A stretch of 64,000 bases of DNA from NCBI RefSeq assembly GCF_001465595.2, contig NZ_CP013481.2:1426001-1490000 (forward strand), in the 5' to 3' direction. Position 1 is the stretch's first letter. Every line of letters starts with the position of its first letter. This document shows positions 27,693 through 36,228 of the stretch, one piece after another. The position numbers and the translations under genes were made by a program. The notes below the pieces were generated by a model, which did no database searches, was not told the origin of the DNA, and was given only the letters and a program-made list of their open reading frames with translations. The stretch comes from Pandoraea apista (GTDB taxonomy: Bacteria > Pseudomonadota > Gammaproteobacteria > Burkholderiales > Burkholderiaceae).

Positions 27693-28472
27693 GTGCAACT
27701 CGCAATGCATCATCATCTTTACCGATATGAGGGGCTGTTAGGGGCCCGCTCGGTCGAGGCACTCGACGCAGAGTTTCAGAATCTGACGCACGCGCTGGGA
27801 TATGACGCGCTGTTCTATGCGCCGCTCCTGCCCCGTCGAGAACGAGAGGCCGCAGCATTTCAGATTGAAGATCAGCGGATTTCGGCGAAGGGTATGCCGA
27901 GTCGCCATATTTTTACGACATTTCCTGCGGCGTGGATTGAGCGTTATCAAAGCGCGGGATATGCCGAAGTCGATCCCGTTCTGATTGCCGCCAATTTATC
28001 GCCACTGCCGATTCTGTGGCGGACTTTTCTGTCTCAGAAACGACCGCATCCGATCTTCGCGGATGCCCGCGCGCACGGGCTCGCGTCCGGGGTGTCGATT
28101 CCCATCTATGGCGCGGCCGGCGAGCGAGCCATCTTCAGCGCTGCGACAGCACAGTCGCCTGAAGCCTCGGCTGAGCACGAAGCGCGCATGGTCGGGGAAA
28201 TTTATCTGACGGCGGTGTATTTTCACCAGGCGATTCAGCAACTCGACATGCAATGGGTGGCGAGTCGCAGCGTTGGCAAGCTCAGTCCGCGCGAGATCGA
28301 AAGTCTGCTGTGGGCCGCGCGCGGTAAAACGGCGTGGGAAATTGGTTTGATTCTGAAGATTTCCGAGCATACGGTGACGTTCCATATCAATAACGCCAAG
28401 CGTAAGCTCGGTGCCGTCAATCGGCACCAGGCCATTGCCGCTGCGATCAGCAGCGGTTTAATTTCCCCCTGA
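27693..28472 (+). CDS. LuxR-type quorum-sensing regulator without an adjacent synthase
   Basis: A 259-aa LuxR-family protein. The N-terminal ~170 residues match the autoinducer-binding domain, with WIERYQSAGYAEVDPVL and LPILWRTF carrying the W, Y, D, P and W residues that contact acyl-homoserine lactones, and GLASGVSIPIYG. The C-terminal LuxR HTH is LSPREIESLLWAARGKTAWE then ISEHTVTFHINNAKRKLGAV. The start is a GTG at 27693 or the ATG four codons later at 27705; neither has a clear ribosome site. No luxI-type gene is in the window, so it behaves as a LuxR solo. Pandoraea species are known to carry LuxR solos beside a luxI/luxR pair. Confidence 0.9.
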   Translation: MQLAMHHHLYRYEGLLGARSVEALDAEFQNLTHALGYDALFYAPLLPRREREAAAFQIEDQRISAKGMPSRHIFTTFPAAWIERYQSAGYAEVDPVLIAANLSPLPILWRTFLSQKRPHPIFADARAHGLASGVSIPIYGAAGERAIFSAATAQSPEASAEHEARMVGEIYLTAVYFHQAIQQLDMQWVASRSVGKLSPREIESLLWAARGKTAWEIGLILKISEHTVTFHINNAKRKLGAVNRHQAIAAAISSGLISP

Positions 28473-28834
28473 ATTTCTCCCCCGAATTTTCCCCTGATTC
28501 CTCTGCGATTGATTCCCGCTCGTGAGCGCGTTCTGCGGCCGCTCACGAGGCGATATTCGCCCGCCATTCCTGCACGTACCGTTCCCGCCAACGGGCTTCA
28601 GACGAAATCGCACGATCTTCGAAAGACCGGTGCGGTTTCCGTCCCGGTTTCTGCCACATTCAGGCCATTTCAACGTCGAATTCGGCCGATTTCACAACTT
28701 TTCCGAAACAGTGTGTTGTCGCTTTAGGGCTGGTTCGTTGGTAAGGGAAAACTATAATTTACTCATGGCGAAAACTAATTGATTGGCGGTTTTCGAGTCC
28801 ATGAGCGTTATATGAACGATAAAAGGAGTTTTCC
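28473..28834 (+). promoter_or_regulatory. Intergenic region with inverted repeat and strong -10 for the DUF4148 gene
   Basis: 362 bp without a gene. It holds a perfect 10-bp inverted repeat CTCGTGAGCG / CGCTCACGAG (28519-28528, 28540-28549), possibly a factor-independent stop for luxR without a T-run or an operator. A consensus TATAAT (28753-28758) lies 77 bp before the next ATG, and AAAGGAG precedes that ATG. Short CCCC/AATTT reiterations follow the luxR stop. Nothing else is apparent. Confidence 0.55.
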
Positions 28835-29104
28835 ATGAAAAAGAACCTGTTAACCGCTGTCGCGCTCGTTGGTCTGACGATGGCTGCTGGCTCGGTGTTT
28901 GCGGCAGATCAGAGCCAAACGGGCGGTGTGACCCGCGCCCATGTACGTGCCGAGCTGCAAGCTGCACGTGAACTCGGCCTTTCGCCGGTGACGGAATTCA
29001 ACTTCCCGTACACCTACGAACAGTCGGTTCAGTTGCAGAATCTGACGGCCAAGATTGAAGCGCAGAACCAGGCAGGTGCACCGCAAGCCCCGAGCGCCAA
29101 CTAA
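28835..29104 (+). CDS. DUF4148 small secreted protein
   Basis: An 89-aa exported protein. The signal peptide is MKKNLLTAVALVGLTMAAGS followed by VFAAD, cleaved near residue 24. The mature ~65 residues match DUF4148, a short motif domain common in Burkholderiales: THRAxVRAEL-like core here RAHVRAELQAARELGLSP, then a Gln-rich tail. Good AAAGGAG ribosome site and a TATAAT element upstream suggest strong expression. Single gene; DUF4148 proteins have no assigned function. Confidence 0.92.
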   Translation: MKKNLLTAVALVGLTMAAGSVFAADQSQTGGVTRAHVRAELQAARELGLSPVTEFNFPYTYEQSVQLQNLTAKIEAQNQAGAPQAPSAN

Positions 29105-29346
29105 ATGGCGTTCAGATAACCTCGGTTATCGATAGCAGTCCCGGATTCGCCGACGGCCCGCCCAACGCTTCATCGAGCCTTGCCCGCGCCGCGCGATTCC
29201 GCTCACAGACGCCATAGCGCGTCGCCTACCACAGCCCCGCCCGAGAATTCGTTCCCGACGGGGCTTGTGTGTTTCTGGAGGGAAGGCGTTACGAGAACGC
29301 GAGAACGCGAGAACGCCGCGCCCCTCGTCCTCATCATTTCAATGGA
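29105..29346. repeat. Intergenic region with an 8-bp tandem repeat
   Basis: No gene. GAGAACGC occurs three times in tandem at about 29293-29316. A weak hairpin, AGCCCCG/CGGGGCT (29233-29265), followed by TGTGTGTTT, may terminate the DUF4148 transcript, and GATAACC/GGTTATC lies just after that gene. Confidence 0.5.
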
Positions 29347-30861
29347 TCAATGGGCAGACGGTGCCGGCGAGGCGTTTGTGCCGCCGTGTTCCGCCATCGA
29401 ATGCGACCCGGCCACCGATGTCTTGTCGTTGGCGGCGCTCGATTGCCAGCCACCCCCGAGTGCCAGGAACAGATTGACCTGATCCATCGCGACTTGCGTT
29501 TCGGAGGCGGCTAACGCTGCCTCGGCGTTGGCGTGGGTGCGCTCGGCATCGAGACTGGTCAGGTACGGTGCGCGACCGGCCTGATAGAGCTTGTGATTCT
29601 GCTCGGCCGCGGCGCGCGACTTGTCGCGGGCGTCGCGCAGGGCGTCGTCGCGCTGCAATTCACGGGTGTACGCCGAGAGCGACGTCTGCGTTTCCTGCAA
29701 CGCCTTCAACACCACGCCGTCGAAATGGGCGAGGGCGGCGTCGGCGCCGGCTTCCATACCTTTGATGTGGGCGCGCACGCCGTTGGTCGGCAACGACCAC
29801 GTGATCATCGGTCCCACGGTCCACTGCTCCGTGCGGCCTTGTCCGAAGTGTTCCAGGACCCCGCTCGCCCCGATCGAGGCACCGAGTCGAATCGACGGGT
29901 ACAGGTCCGCCGTAGCGACACCGATCTTCGCCGTGGCCGACGCCAGTTCGCGCTCGGCCTGACGTACATCGGGGCGGCGCTTGAGCAGTGCCGTGCCGTC
30001 GCCGACAGGCAGCGTCTGGCTCAGTTGGGGAATGCGGCGGCATTGCGCGATGCTTGCGTCGAGCGTGCCGGGTACCTTGCCGAGCATGACGGCCAGCCGA
30101 TAGGTCGCGGCTTCGTGCTGTGCCTGAAAATGAGGCAGCGCGGCGCGTAAGGTGTCGGCCTGCGCCTGAGCGCGCAGCAGATCGGTGGGTTGATCACGCC
30201 CCGCGTCGACCAGCTTGCGTGTAATGGCCACGCTCTTTTCCTGCAATTGCAGTTGCTCGCTGGCGATGTCGTACTCATGATTGGCCGCGCAGCTTTGCAC
30301 ATAGGCGCGCACCGTTTCGGCGGCCACGCTCACGCGAGCGACGTCGAGTGCTGCCTGACTCGCTTCGGCGGCGGCGAGCGCAGCTTCGTCCGCGCGCGCC
30401 AGCTTGCCGAAGAAGTCGATCTGGTACGAGACGGACAGTGCGGCGGCGGCAAGATTGATGACCGGCAGTTTCTCTTCCTGGAGAAAGCTCTCGCCGGAAA
30501 GCTGGGCGCGTGCCGCATTGGCTTCCACGCCGCCCTGCGGCAGATTCTCCGACTCGACTTCGTGATACATCGCAATAGCGCGGCGCACATTGGCGAGCGC
30601 CACACGCACGTTCGTGTTGGCGGCAAGCGCCTCTTTCACGAGCGCGTCGAGCTTGGGGTCGTCGTAGAGTTGCCACCAATCATCGGGAACGGCGGCAATT
30701 GAAACCGCGTGCTGTGCATTGCCGGCGATGGGGCCGTTCGCTTCGGGCGAGCGCATCACCGAGTTTTCCGGCAAGTGGTAGTCGGGGCCGACGGTGGTAC
30801 ATCCGGCAACGAGCGCGGCCGCTGCGGCCACGGCGCTCATCAGGAGTAATCGAGTTTTCAC
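29347..30861 (-). CDS. Outer-membrane efflux channel lipoprotein (NodT family)
   Basis: A 504-aa TolC-like channel. The lipobox LVAGC near residue 21 and TTVGPDYHLPE follow the signal peptide, and LLKRRPDVRQAERELASATA marks the second repeat near residue 315. GGGWQSS precedes a low-complexity tail. The start is a GTG overlapping the stop of the HlyD gene (GTGA). It completes a marR / FUSC / DUF1656 / HlyD / channel operon, so it should give the FUSC pump a route across the outer membrane. Confidence 0.94.
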   Translation of the reverse strand: MKTRLLLMSAVAAAAALVAGCTTVGPDYHLPENSVMRSPEANGPIAGNAQHAVSIAAVPDDWWQLYDDPKLDALVKEALAANTNVRVALANVRRAIAMYHEVESENLPQGGVEANAARAQLSGESFLQEEKLPVINLAAAALSVSYQIDFFGKLARADEAALAAAEASQAALDVARVSVAAETVRAYVQSCAANHEYDIASEQLQLQEKSVAITRKLVDAGRDQPTDLLRAQAQADTLRAALPHFQAQHEAATYRLAVMLGKVPGTLDASIAQCRRIPQLSQTLPVGDGTALLKRRPDVRQAERELASATAKIGVATADLYPSIRLGASIGASGVLEHFGQGRTEQWTVGPMITWSLPTNGVRAHIKGMEAGADAALAHFDGVVLKALQETQTSLSAYTRELQRDDALRDARDKSRAAAEQNHKLYQAGRAPYLTSLDAERTHANAEAALAASETQVAMDQVNLFLALGGGWQSSAANDKTSVAGSHSMAEHGGTNASPAPSAH

Positions 30862-31829
30862 TGACGGGCTCCCGGTTGGGCGCCGGTCTCGCGTGAGGCG
30901 GCCAGCGTCGCGGATGCTGCGTCAGCCTCTTTCGACTGCCTCGACTGCCCGGACTTGTCCTGCTGATCTTGTACGACGGTCACGGTCGCGGTGCGGCCGG
31001 CGACCAGCCGCATGTCCTGGGGCACATCGTCCAGCGCAATGCGCACCGGAATGCGCTGGGCGAGACGTACCCAGTTGAACGTCGGGTTGATGTTGGGCAG
31101 CATCGACGCGCCGCTCGTGCGATCCCGATCCTCGATCCCGGCAACGATGCTCTGCACGTGGCCGTGCAGCACATGCCGCTCGCCCATCAGGCGCACTTCG
31201 ACTTTGTCGCCGATATGGATGCCACGCATCTTGGTTTCTTCGAAGTAGCCTTCGACGTGCAGCGAGTTGGCATCCACCATCGAGAGCACCGGGCGGCCGG
31301 TGCTGACGTAGTCACCCACGCGCGGCAAACGATCGTTCAGGTAGCCGTCGGCGGGGGCGAGAACGCGCGTGCGCTCAAGGTTGAGCTTCGCGAGTCGCAC
31401 GGCCGCTTCGGCCTGCGCGACGGCGGCCTCGCCGGATTCGACCTTGGCCTGACCGGCCTCGACCACTTCCTTGGCGACCACTTCCGTCAACTGATGGTTA
31501 CGTGCGTTTTCGCGGCGTGCCTGCGCGAGCGTGGCGCGTTGCGCGGCAACGGTAGCTTCCGCCTGTTGCAGTGCGAGTGTGTAGCGATCACGGTCGATCA
31601 CGAACAGCAGGTCGCCACGGTGTACCTGCTGGTTGTCCTTGACCTCGACATCGGTGATGAGACCGGAGACGTCGGGCGCCACCTGCACGATGTCGGCGCG
31701 AATGCGCCCGTCGCGTGTCCAGGGGGCAACGGTGTAGTAGTCCCACAGATGCAGCAGCACGAAGACGGCGACGCAAGATACCGCAAGCGTCAGCACAACG
31801 GGGCCGAGAGAGCGAAGTTTCAGTTTCAT
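30858..31829 (-). CDS. HlyD-family periplasmic adaptor (AaeA/EmrA type)
   Basis: A 323-aa membrane-fusion protein anchored by one N-terminal helix (VVLTLAVSCVAVFVLLHLW). The first lipoyl half is QVAPDVSGLITDVEVKDNQQ followed by VHRGDLLFVID. A coiled-coil hairpin occupies ~80-150, and APADGYLNDRLPRVGDYVST and the barrel region follow. It ends in a Ser/Ala/Gln-rich tail. Overlaps the genes on both sides by 4 bp, so all are co-translated. It should bridge the FUSC pump and the NodT channel, as AaeA does for AaeB. Confidence 0.93.
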   Translation of the reverse strand: MKLKLRSLGPVVLTLAVSCVAVFVLLHLWDYYTVAPWTRDGRIRADIVQVAPDVSGLITDVEVKDNQQVHRGDLLFVIDRDRYTLALQQAEATVAAQRATLAQARRENARNHQLTEVVAKEVVEAGQAKVESGEAAVAQAEAAVRLAKLNLERTRVLAPADGYLNDRLPRVGDYVSTGRPVLSMVDANSLHVEGYFEETKMRGIHIGDKVEVRLMGERHVLHGHVQSIVAGIEDRDRTSGASMLPNINPTFNWVRLAQRIPVRIALDDVPQDMRLVAGRTATVTVVQDQQDKSGQSRQSKEADAASATLAASRETGAQPGARQ

Positions 31830-32035
31830 GGTTGGCAGGCGCGCGCAATGGCGACGATGCCGCCCAGCGCGATGATGTACACAGCAAGGTTGAATAACGA
31901 ACGGTGCCAGACGAGCTTGTAAAAGCCGATGCGCGCGAGCACGAAGCGCAGCACGCCCGTCAGCACGAAAGCCACGACCATCAGGACTAGCAGTGTCGGC
32001 ACGAATACGCCGTAGATATCGATCTCACCGCTCAT
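31826..32035 (-). CDS. DUF1656 small membrane protein (AaeX-like)
   Basis: A 69-aa inner-membrane protein with two hydrophobic segments (TLLVLMVVAFVLTGVLRFVL and LAVYIIALGGIVAIA). This is the DUF1656/AaeX family, almost always found between FUSC and HlyD genes of p-hydroxybenzoate-type efflux systems. It begins MSGEIDIYGVFVP, the family start. Overlaps both neighbours by 4 bp. Its exact role in the pump is not known. Confidence 0.93.
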   Translation of the reverse strand: MSGEIDIYGVFVPTLLVLMVVAFVLTGVLRFVLARIGFYKLVWHRSLFNLAVYIIALGGIVAIARACQP

Positions 32036-34041
32036 TGGATACTCCCGGATCGTGTGGCCGGGAACAACGCGACGTGGATGTCCATGAGCGACGCGCGCGC
32101 ACTGCGCGACGCCTGATCGCTATGGGCCACCAACGAGCGCACCGCGCCCAGCAGTTTGTCGTGCAGCGTGGTGTCGGGCTCGCTCACCTGTTCGTCGAGT
32201 CGCGCTTGATAGAAGCGCGCCACGTCGGTGAGCACGGCCTCGACGGCGTCGCGCTGCGATGGATTCAGATGCGGCAGCTCGCGCTGCAACGCCAGCGCAG
32301 AGAGTTCGACGCGGACTTCGGTAAAACCGTCGCTCGACGTCTCGCTCTCGCTTGCCGCCAGACGCGGCACCAGTTGGCCGAGCCGGTCGAGCAGTCTCGC
32401 GCGCAGGCGTCCGTGCTCGGCGACCGAGCGGCCGACCGCGTTCTTCGCAATGTCGCGCCAGCTCGAATGAATTAGGCGGCGCATGGCGACGCGTGTGCCG
32501 AAGGGGCGGGTCTGCAACGTCCAGAGCAGGGCGAACAGGACACCGGCCAGACCGGCAAGATTGCTATTGAAGAACGCCTGGAAGTCGGCGCTGTAGCCCC
32601 CCTGAATACCGACGAAGCTCGCGGTATTGACGGCAACGAGCATCGCCACCATCGTGAAGCGGGGCTGTGGAATGAGCGTGCCGAGCAGCAGATACGGTAC
32701 GGCGAACATCGCCACGAGCAGACCGAAGTCATGCGCATTCGTCAGGATAAAGAACACGTAGACGGCGGCGAACACCACGCACACGGCCGTTGCCCAGAAG
32801 AACGAGCGGATGAACGGTGCGGGCTCGTCCATGGCCGCGAAGAAGCAGCAGGCTACGGCGCCGAGCGAAACGCCGGCGGCGCCGTCGTTCCAGCCTGTGT
32901 AGATCCAGGCCATGCCCATGAGAAACGTACACAACGCGGCCGATACGGTTGAGAACAGCAGCAGGCCGTGATCGTAGTGGCGTGCGCCGCCCAGTTCCCA
33001 GTGCTGGAAAGCGGGCTTCCATTCGTAGCCGCTGTCCCGATCGTCGTATTGGCCGAAGCGGCGTTGCAACGACACGCAGTCCTGCCAGAGTTGCACCAGC
33101 GAGCGCAGGCGATCCTCCGTTGCGGCCACCAGCGCGCCGTACCAGTCCGAGGCTTCGCCGGCCGATTGCGGCGGGCTCAGCAAGTGGGCCGGGGCGGGTG
33201 ACGGTGCGCCACGCCGCAGCCATGCGACCACCTCTGCCATCTTCGCTTCGAGTGCTTCGGGTGCGCCCTTGGGGTGCTGACGCAACGTGTGCACCAGCGA
33301 CGCCACCGTCGAGAGCACCGGCATCATCATGGTCATGCGCCCGCGCAATTCCTGCGCATCGCGCACGCGCTCCGACGTGTCGGCATCGTAGGAAAGCTGG
33401 CTGATCAACTGGTCGAGCGCCAGAATGTCGGCCGCCATGCGGTGACGGCTCATGTGGCGCGTTGCCTTGCCTTCCGGGTCGGCGGAGAGCATGTCGGTTG
33501 TCCAGCGTGCGGCGTCGGTGAGCCAGCGGGCCGAGCGGTCGTGCAGTACCTTGGCCACACTTGTGGGCAGGATCACGGCGCCGACGACGCTCGCGCAGAT
33601 GATGCCGAGAATGATCTCTTCGGAGCGCGCCACGGCAATGTCGAAGATCACGTCGGGCGTGTTCACCGCTGGCAGGGCGATCAGCGGCAGCGTGTACGAC
33701 GCCAGCAGAAACACGTAGCTACGTGGCGAACGATGCAATAGCGAGATATAGAGCAGCGTGCCGGTCCACAGCCCGACGGCCGCCATCAGCAACTCGGGGT
33801 TGTTGACGAGCGCGGGGACGAAAGCAATGGAAGCGGCGGCGCCGAGGAGTGTGCCGAGCACGCGATACAGCGCCTTGGAGCGTGTCGCGCCGGTCAGCGG
33901 GTGCGACACGATATAGACCGTGGCCATGGCCCAGTATGGGCGCGGCAAGCCGAGCGCCAACGCGATGTAGAGCGCCAGCATCGAGGCGACAAACGCCTTG
34001 ATCGAGAAAATCCAGTCGCGTGAGGATGGCCAGTTGAACAC
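32032..34041 (-). CDS. FUSC-family efflux transporter (AaeB-like)
   Basis: A 669-aa inner-membrane exporter of the FUSC/AaeB family, which handles aromatic carboxylic acids in E. coli. It has two membrane blocks, residues ~15-170 (FVASMLALYIALALGLPRPY then WAMATVYIVSHPLTGATRSK) and ~360-510, separated by a soluble helical domain, as in AaeB. The start is a GTG 3 bp after the marR stop, with GAAGAAG upstream. Substrate not certain, but weak acids that the MarR regulator can sense are the obvious candidates. Confidence 0.93.
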   Translation of the reverse strand: MFNWPSSRDWIFSIKAFVASMLALYIALALGLPRPYWAMATVYIVSHPLTGATRSKALYRVLGTLLGAAASIAFVPALVNNPELLMAAVGLWTGTLLYISLLHRSPRSYVFLLASYTLPLIALPAVNTPDVIFDIAVARSEEIILGIICASVVGAVILPTSVAKVLHDRSARWLTDAARWTTDMLSADPEGKATRHMSRHRMAADILALDQLISQLSYDADTSERVRDAQELRGRMTMMMPVLSTVASLVHTLRQHPKGAPEALEAKMAEVVAWLRRGAPSPAPAHLLSPPQSAGEASDWYGALVAATEDRLRSLVQLWQDCVSLQRRFGQYDDRDSGYEWKPAFQHWELGGARHYDHGLLLFSTVSAALCTFLMGMAWIYTGWNDGAAGVSLGAVACCFFAAMDEPAPFIRSFFWATAVCVVFAAVYVFFILTNAHDFGLLVAMFAVPYLLLGTLIPQPRFTMVAMLVAVNTASFVGIQGGYSADFQAFFNSNLAGLAGVLFALLWTLQTRPFGTRVAMRRLIHSSWRDIAKNAVGRSVAEHGRLRARLLDRLGQLVPRLAASESETSSDGFTEVRVELSALALQRELPHLNPSQRDAVEAVLTDVARFYQARLDEQVSEPDTTLHDKLLGAVRSLVAHSDQASRSARASLMDIHVALFPATRSGSIQ

Positions 34042-34044
34042 GGT

Positions 34045-34518
34045 TTACTTCTTCGGGGGCTCCATCGTGAGAATCCCCACGTCGGGGCTCGCCACGTTGG
34101 AAATCGCTTCGAACACACGCAACACCGCCTCGAAATCCTCGCGCGGGATGTTCGCGAAAACCTTCGCGCGCAACTGGCTGAGTTCGATTTCGAGCTTCTC
34201 GGCGAGCGCCTCGCCGGCCTCCGTGAGCCGCAGCGCGTTGGCGCGACGGTCGCTAGCATCCACTTCGCGCAGCACGAGTCCGGCTGCGCACAATTGATCG
34301 AGCAGCCGCACCAGAGATGCGCCTTCGAGCCCGACGTATTCGGCAAGCTCGACCTGACGCACCCCCTGGCCAAGGCGGCGGATGAACAACAACGGGCCTG
34401 CGCTCGCCGCAGAAATTCCGTATTCGACGATCGCGCCCTGTGAGATCTGACGCCACTGCTTGCCTGCCAGCAGCAAGTGGCTGGTGAAGACAAAGCGGAG
34501 CGATTCTAGGGAGGTCAT
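34045..34518 (-). CDS. MarR-family repressor of the FUSC efflux operon
   Basis: A 157-aa MarR regulator. The winged HTH spans about residues 50-115 (VELAEYVGLEGASLVRLLDQ as recognition region; VDASDRRANALRLTEAGE as wing). It is the first gene of the five-gene operon and its promoter carries an operator-like inverted repeat, so it is probably an autoregulated repressor relieved by a phenolic ligand. No Shine-Dalgarno precedes the ATG at 34518; a TATAAT ends 8 nt before it, which suggests a leaderless message. Confidence 0.92.
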   Translation of the reverse strand: MTSLESLRFVFTSHLLLAGKQWRQISQGAIVEYGISAASAGPLLFIRRLGQGVRQVELAEYVGLEGASLVRLLDQLCAAGLVLREVDASDRRANALRLTEAGEALAEKLEIELSQLRAKVFANIPREDFEAVLRVFEAISNVASPDVGILTMEPPKK

Positions 34519-34526
34519 GGAGAAAG

Positions 34527-34561
34527 ATTATATGTTAACTAATAATTAGGATGCTAGTTAA
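34527..34561 (-). promoter_or_regulatory. MarR operator and -10 element, probably leaderless start
   Basis: On the minus strand TATAAT (34532-34527) lies 8 nt before the marR ATG, so the transcript should begin at or next to the start codon. TTAACTA and TAGTTAA (34535-34541, 34555-34561) form an inverted repeat in the -10/-35 spacer, with a smaller palindrome CTAATAATTAG (34539-34549) inside. A repressor bound here would block the promoter. Confidence 0.65.
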
Positions 34562-34712
34562 TGCGTTATTGCGTCAGACGGCGAGATCGACTGGAAAGTC
34601 CGGCCTGCAAGGGGGCTGGGGCTATTCCAGGGGCTCTGACAGGCGCGCGGAATCGGGCACTTTCGGTCGTTTGTGCCCGTTTTATTTTTCGGTGTGCGCC
34701 GAAACTGGCCTG

Positions 34713-35249
34713 TCAGACGCCTGTGACATCGGCCGGGCTGGCGTCGGCGATTTCTCCGTCCGCGCCGGACATCTCGTCAATCCGCTTCATGTTCTCGAGC
34801 AGTTTGAGCAAGTAGTGCAGGGTGTGGGTGATGTCGCCTGTCGAGAACTCATCCAGTGCGCGCCCGTAATAGTCGTGAATGCGCGGCACGGCTTCCCGGT
34901 GCCAGACATGATGACCGTGCTCGGTCATCGTAATGCGCCGGGAGCGCCGGTCGCGTCCGTCCGGTGCGCTGACGATATGGCCGTCGCGCTCCATGCGGCT
35001 GATCAGGCCAGACAGGTTTTGGCGGCTCACCATCAGATAGCGGGCCAGATCGCCCACGCTCATCCCGTCTGGCACTTCCGGCCGGGACAGTGCCCCCAGC
35101 ACGGCCCATTGCTGAGTCGTCAGGCCAAGGCTTTCGACGGCTCTCGTCCCTGTTTTATGCAACATATTGGCGCATTGATAGAGCCGGAAAAACAATCGAT
35201 TGGCCAGCTCCATCCGGGTAATTTCTACGTTTTTATTAGGGTTTTCCAT
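34713..35249 (-). CDS. badR: MarR-family regulator BadR of cyclohexanecarboxylate genes
   Basis: A 178-aa MarR regulator. The HTH is MSVGDLARYLMVSRQNLSGL and the wing GRDRRSRRITMTEHG, at about residues 60-115. I chose the ATG at 35249 (GAGGA upstream); the frame is open to 35309 but that would include the operator. It is divergent from badH-badI-aliB-aliA, and in Rhodopseudomonas the BadR MarR protein controls the same genes. A perfect 20-bp palindrome lies between the two starts. CoA-thioester ligand binding is expected from that family but not visible. Confidence 0.82.
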   Translation of the reverse strand: MENPNKNVEITRMELANRLFFRLYQCANMLHKTGTRAVESLGLTTQQWAVLGALSRPEVPDGMSVGDLARYLMVSRQNLSGLISRMERDGHIVSAPDGRDRRSRRITMTEHGHHVWHREAVPRIHDYYGRALDEFSTGDITHTLHYLLKLLENMKRIDEMSGADGEIADASPADVTGV

Positions 35250-35301
35250 ATCGAATCCTCTGCGGTTACGTGCTTGCGCATCACCGATCTGATGTCTAGT
35301 A

Positions 35302-35321
35302 TACGTCAATATATTGACGTA
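35302..35321. promoter_or_regulatory. Perfect 20-bp palindromic operator, badR / badH
   Basis: TACGTCAATATATTGACGTA is a perfect palindrome midway between the divergent badR and badH genes (53 bp from the badR start, 74 bp from the badH start). It fits the size and symmetry of a MarR-family site, so BadR is the likely binder, controlling both directions. Confidence 0.8.
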
Positions 35322-35394
35322 ATTTAATCGGCGGGCAGGCCCCTTTCGCGCTCAGCAAGGATACCGTGCCCGTCAGCGACTCTGGAGGCAGGAC

Positions 35395-36162
35395 ATGCAG
35401 CGGTTCGAGGGCAAGGCCGTCATTGTGACGGGGGGCGGGGGCGGGATTGGTGGGGCGACGTGCCGCCGGCTGGGAGGCGAGGGAGCGGCCGTGGCCGTGT
35501 TCGATCGCGATTTGGCCGCAGCGCAGCGTGTGGCCGGGGAGATCGTCGAGGCCGGGGGGCGGGCACAGGCGTTTGCGTGCGACATCACCGTGCGCGAGCA
35601 GGTCGACGCAGCAGTGGCCGCAGTCGCGCAGGCATTCGGTCCGGTGAGCGTGCTGGTCAACAACGCCGGTTGGGACATCTTCAAACCCTTTACCAAGACA
35701 GTGCCCGCCGAGTGGGACCGGCTGATCGCCATCAATCTGATCGGCGCATTGCACATGCATCACGCGGTACTGCCGGAGATGGTGGCGCGGCGCAGCGGAC
35801 GGATCGTCAACATCGCATCCGACGCCGCGCGGGTCGGCTCGTCCGGCGAAGCGGTCTATGCCGCGTGCAAGGGCGGGATTGTGGCGTTCTCGAAAACCAT
35901 CGCGCGTGAACATGCGCGTCACGGCATCACCGTCAATGTGGTGTGCCCCGGGCCGACTGACACGGCGCTTTTCGCCGACTACAAGGAGGGGGCCGGAAAC
36001 CCCGAAAAACTCGTCGAGGCGTTCACGAAGGCGATCCCTCTGGGGCGCATTGGCCAGGCAGACGATCTGCCCGGTGCAATTGCCTTCTTCGCAAGCGACG
36101 ACGCGGCGTTCGTCACCGGTCAGGTGCTGAGCGTGTCCGGCGGCCTCACGATGAACGGCTGA
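35395..36162 (+). CDS. badH: 2-hydroxycyclohexanecarboxyl-CoA dehydrogenase
   Basis: A 255-aa short-chain dehydrogenase that oxidises 2-hydroxycyclohexanecarboxyl-CoA to the 2-keto thioester. The cofactor motif is TGGGGGIGG (residues ~12-20), NNAGWD follows, and the catalytic Ser-Tyr-Lys lies in NIASDAARVG and YAACKG (YxxxK). The sequence is strikingly close to R. palustris BadH, for example KPFTKT and GPTDTALF. Good GGAGG ribosome site. First gene of the operon, 66 bp before badI. Confidence 0.9.
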   Translation: MQRFEGKAVIVTGGGGGIGGATCRRLGGEGAAVAVFDRDLAAAQRVAGEIVEAGGRAQAFACDITVREQVDAAVAAVAQAFGPVSVLVNNAGWDIFKPFTKTVPAEWDRLIAINLIGALHMHHAVLPEMVARRSGRIVNIASDAARVGSSGEAVYAACKGGIVAFSKTIAREHARHGITVNVVCPGPTDTALFADYKEGAGNPEKLVEAFTKAIPLGRIGQADDLPGAIAFFASDDAAFVTGQVLSVSGGLTMNG

Positions 36163-36228
36163 CATTTCCTATCAAGACGATGCCGGACACGGCCGGAAGT
36201 CGTGTGGCCGGCGGCGAGGACCAAGACA

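Noticed and set aside
27548..27730. A 60-codon frame upstream of the LuxR gene, overlapping its start
   Set aside because: It overlaps the ends of both the LysR and LuxR genes, and has no ribosome site or recognisable feature.
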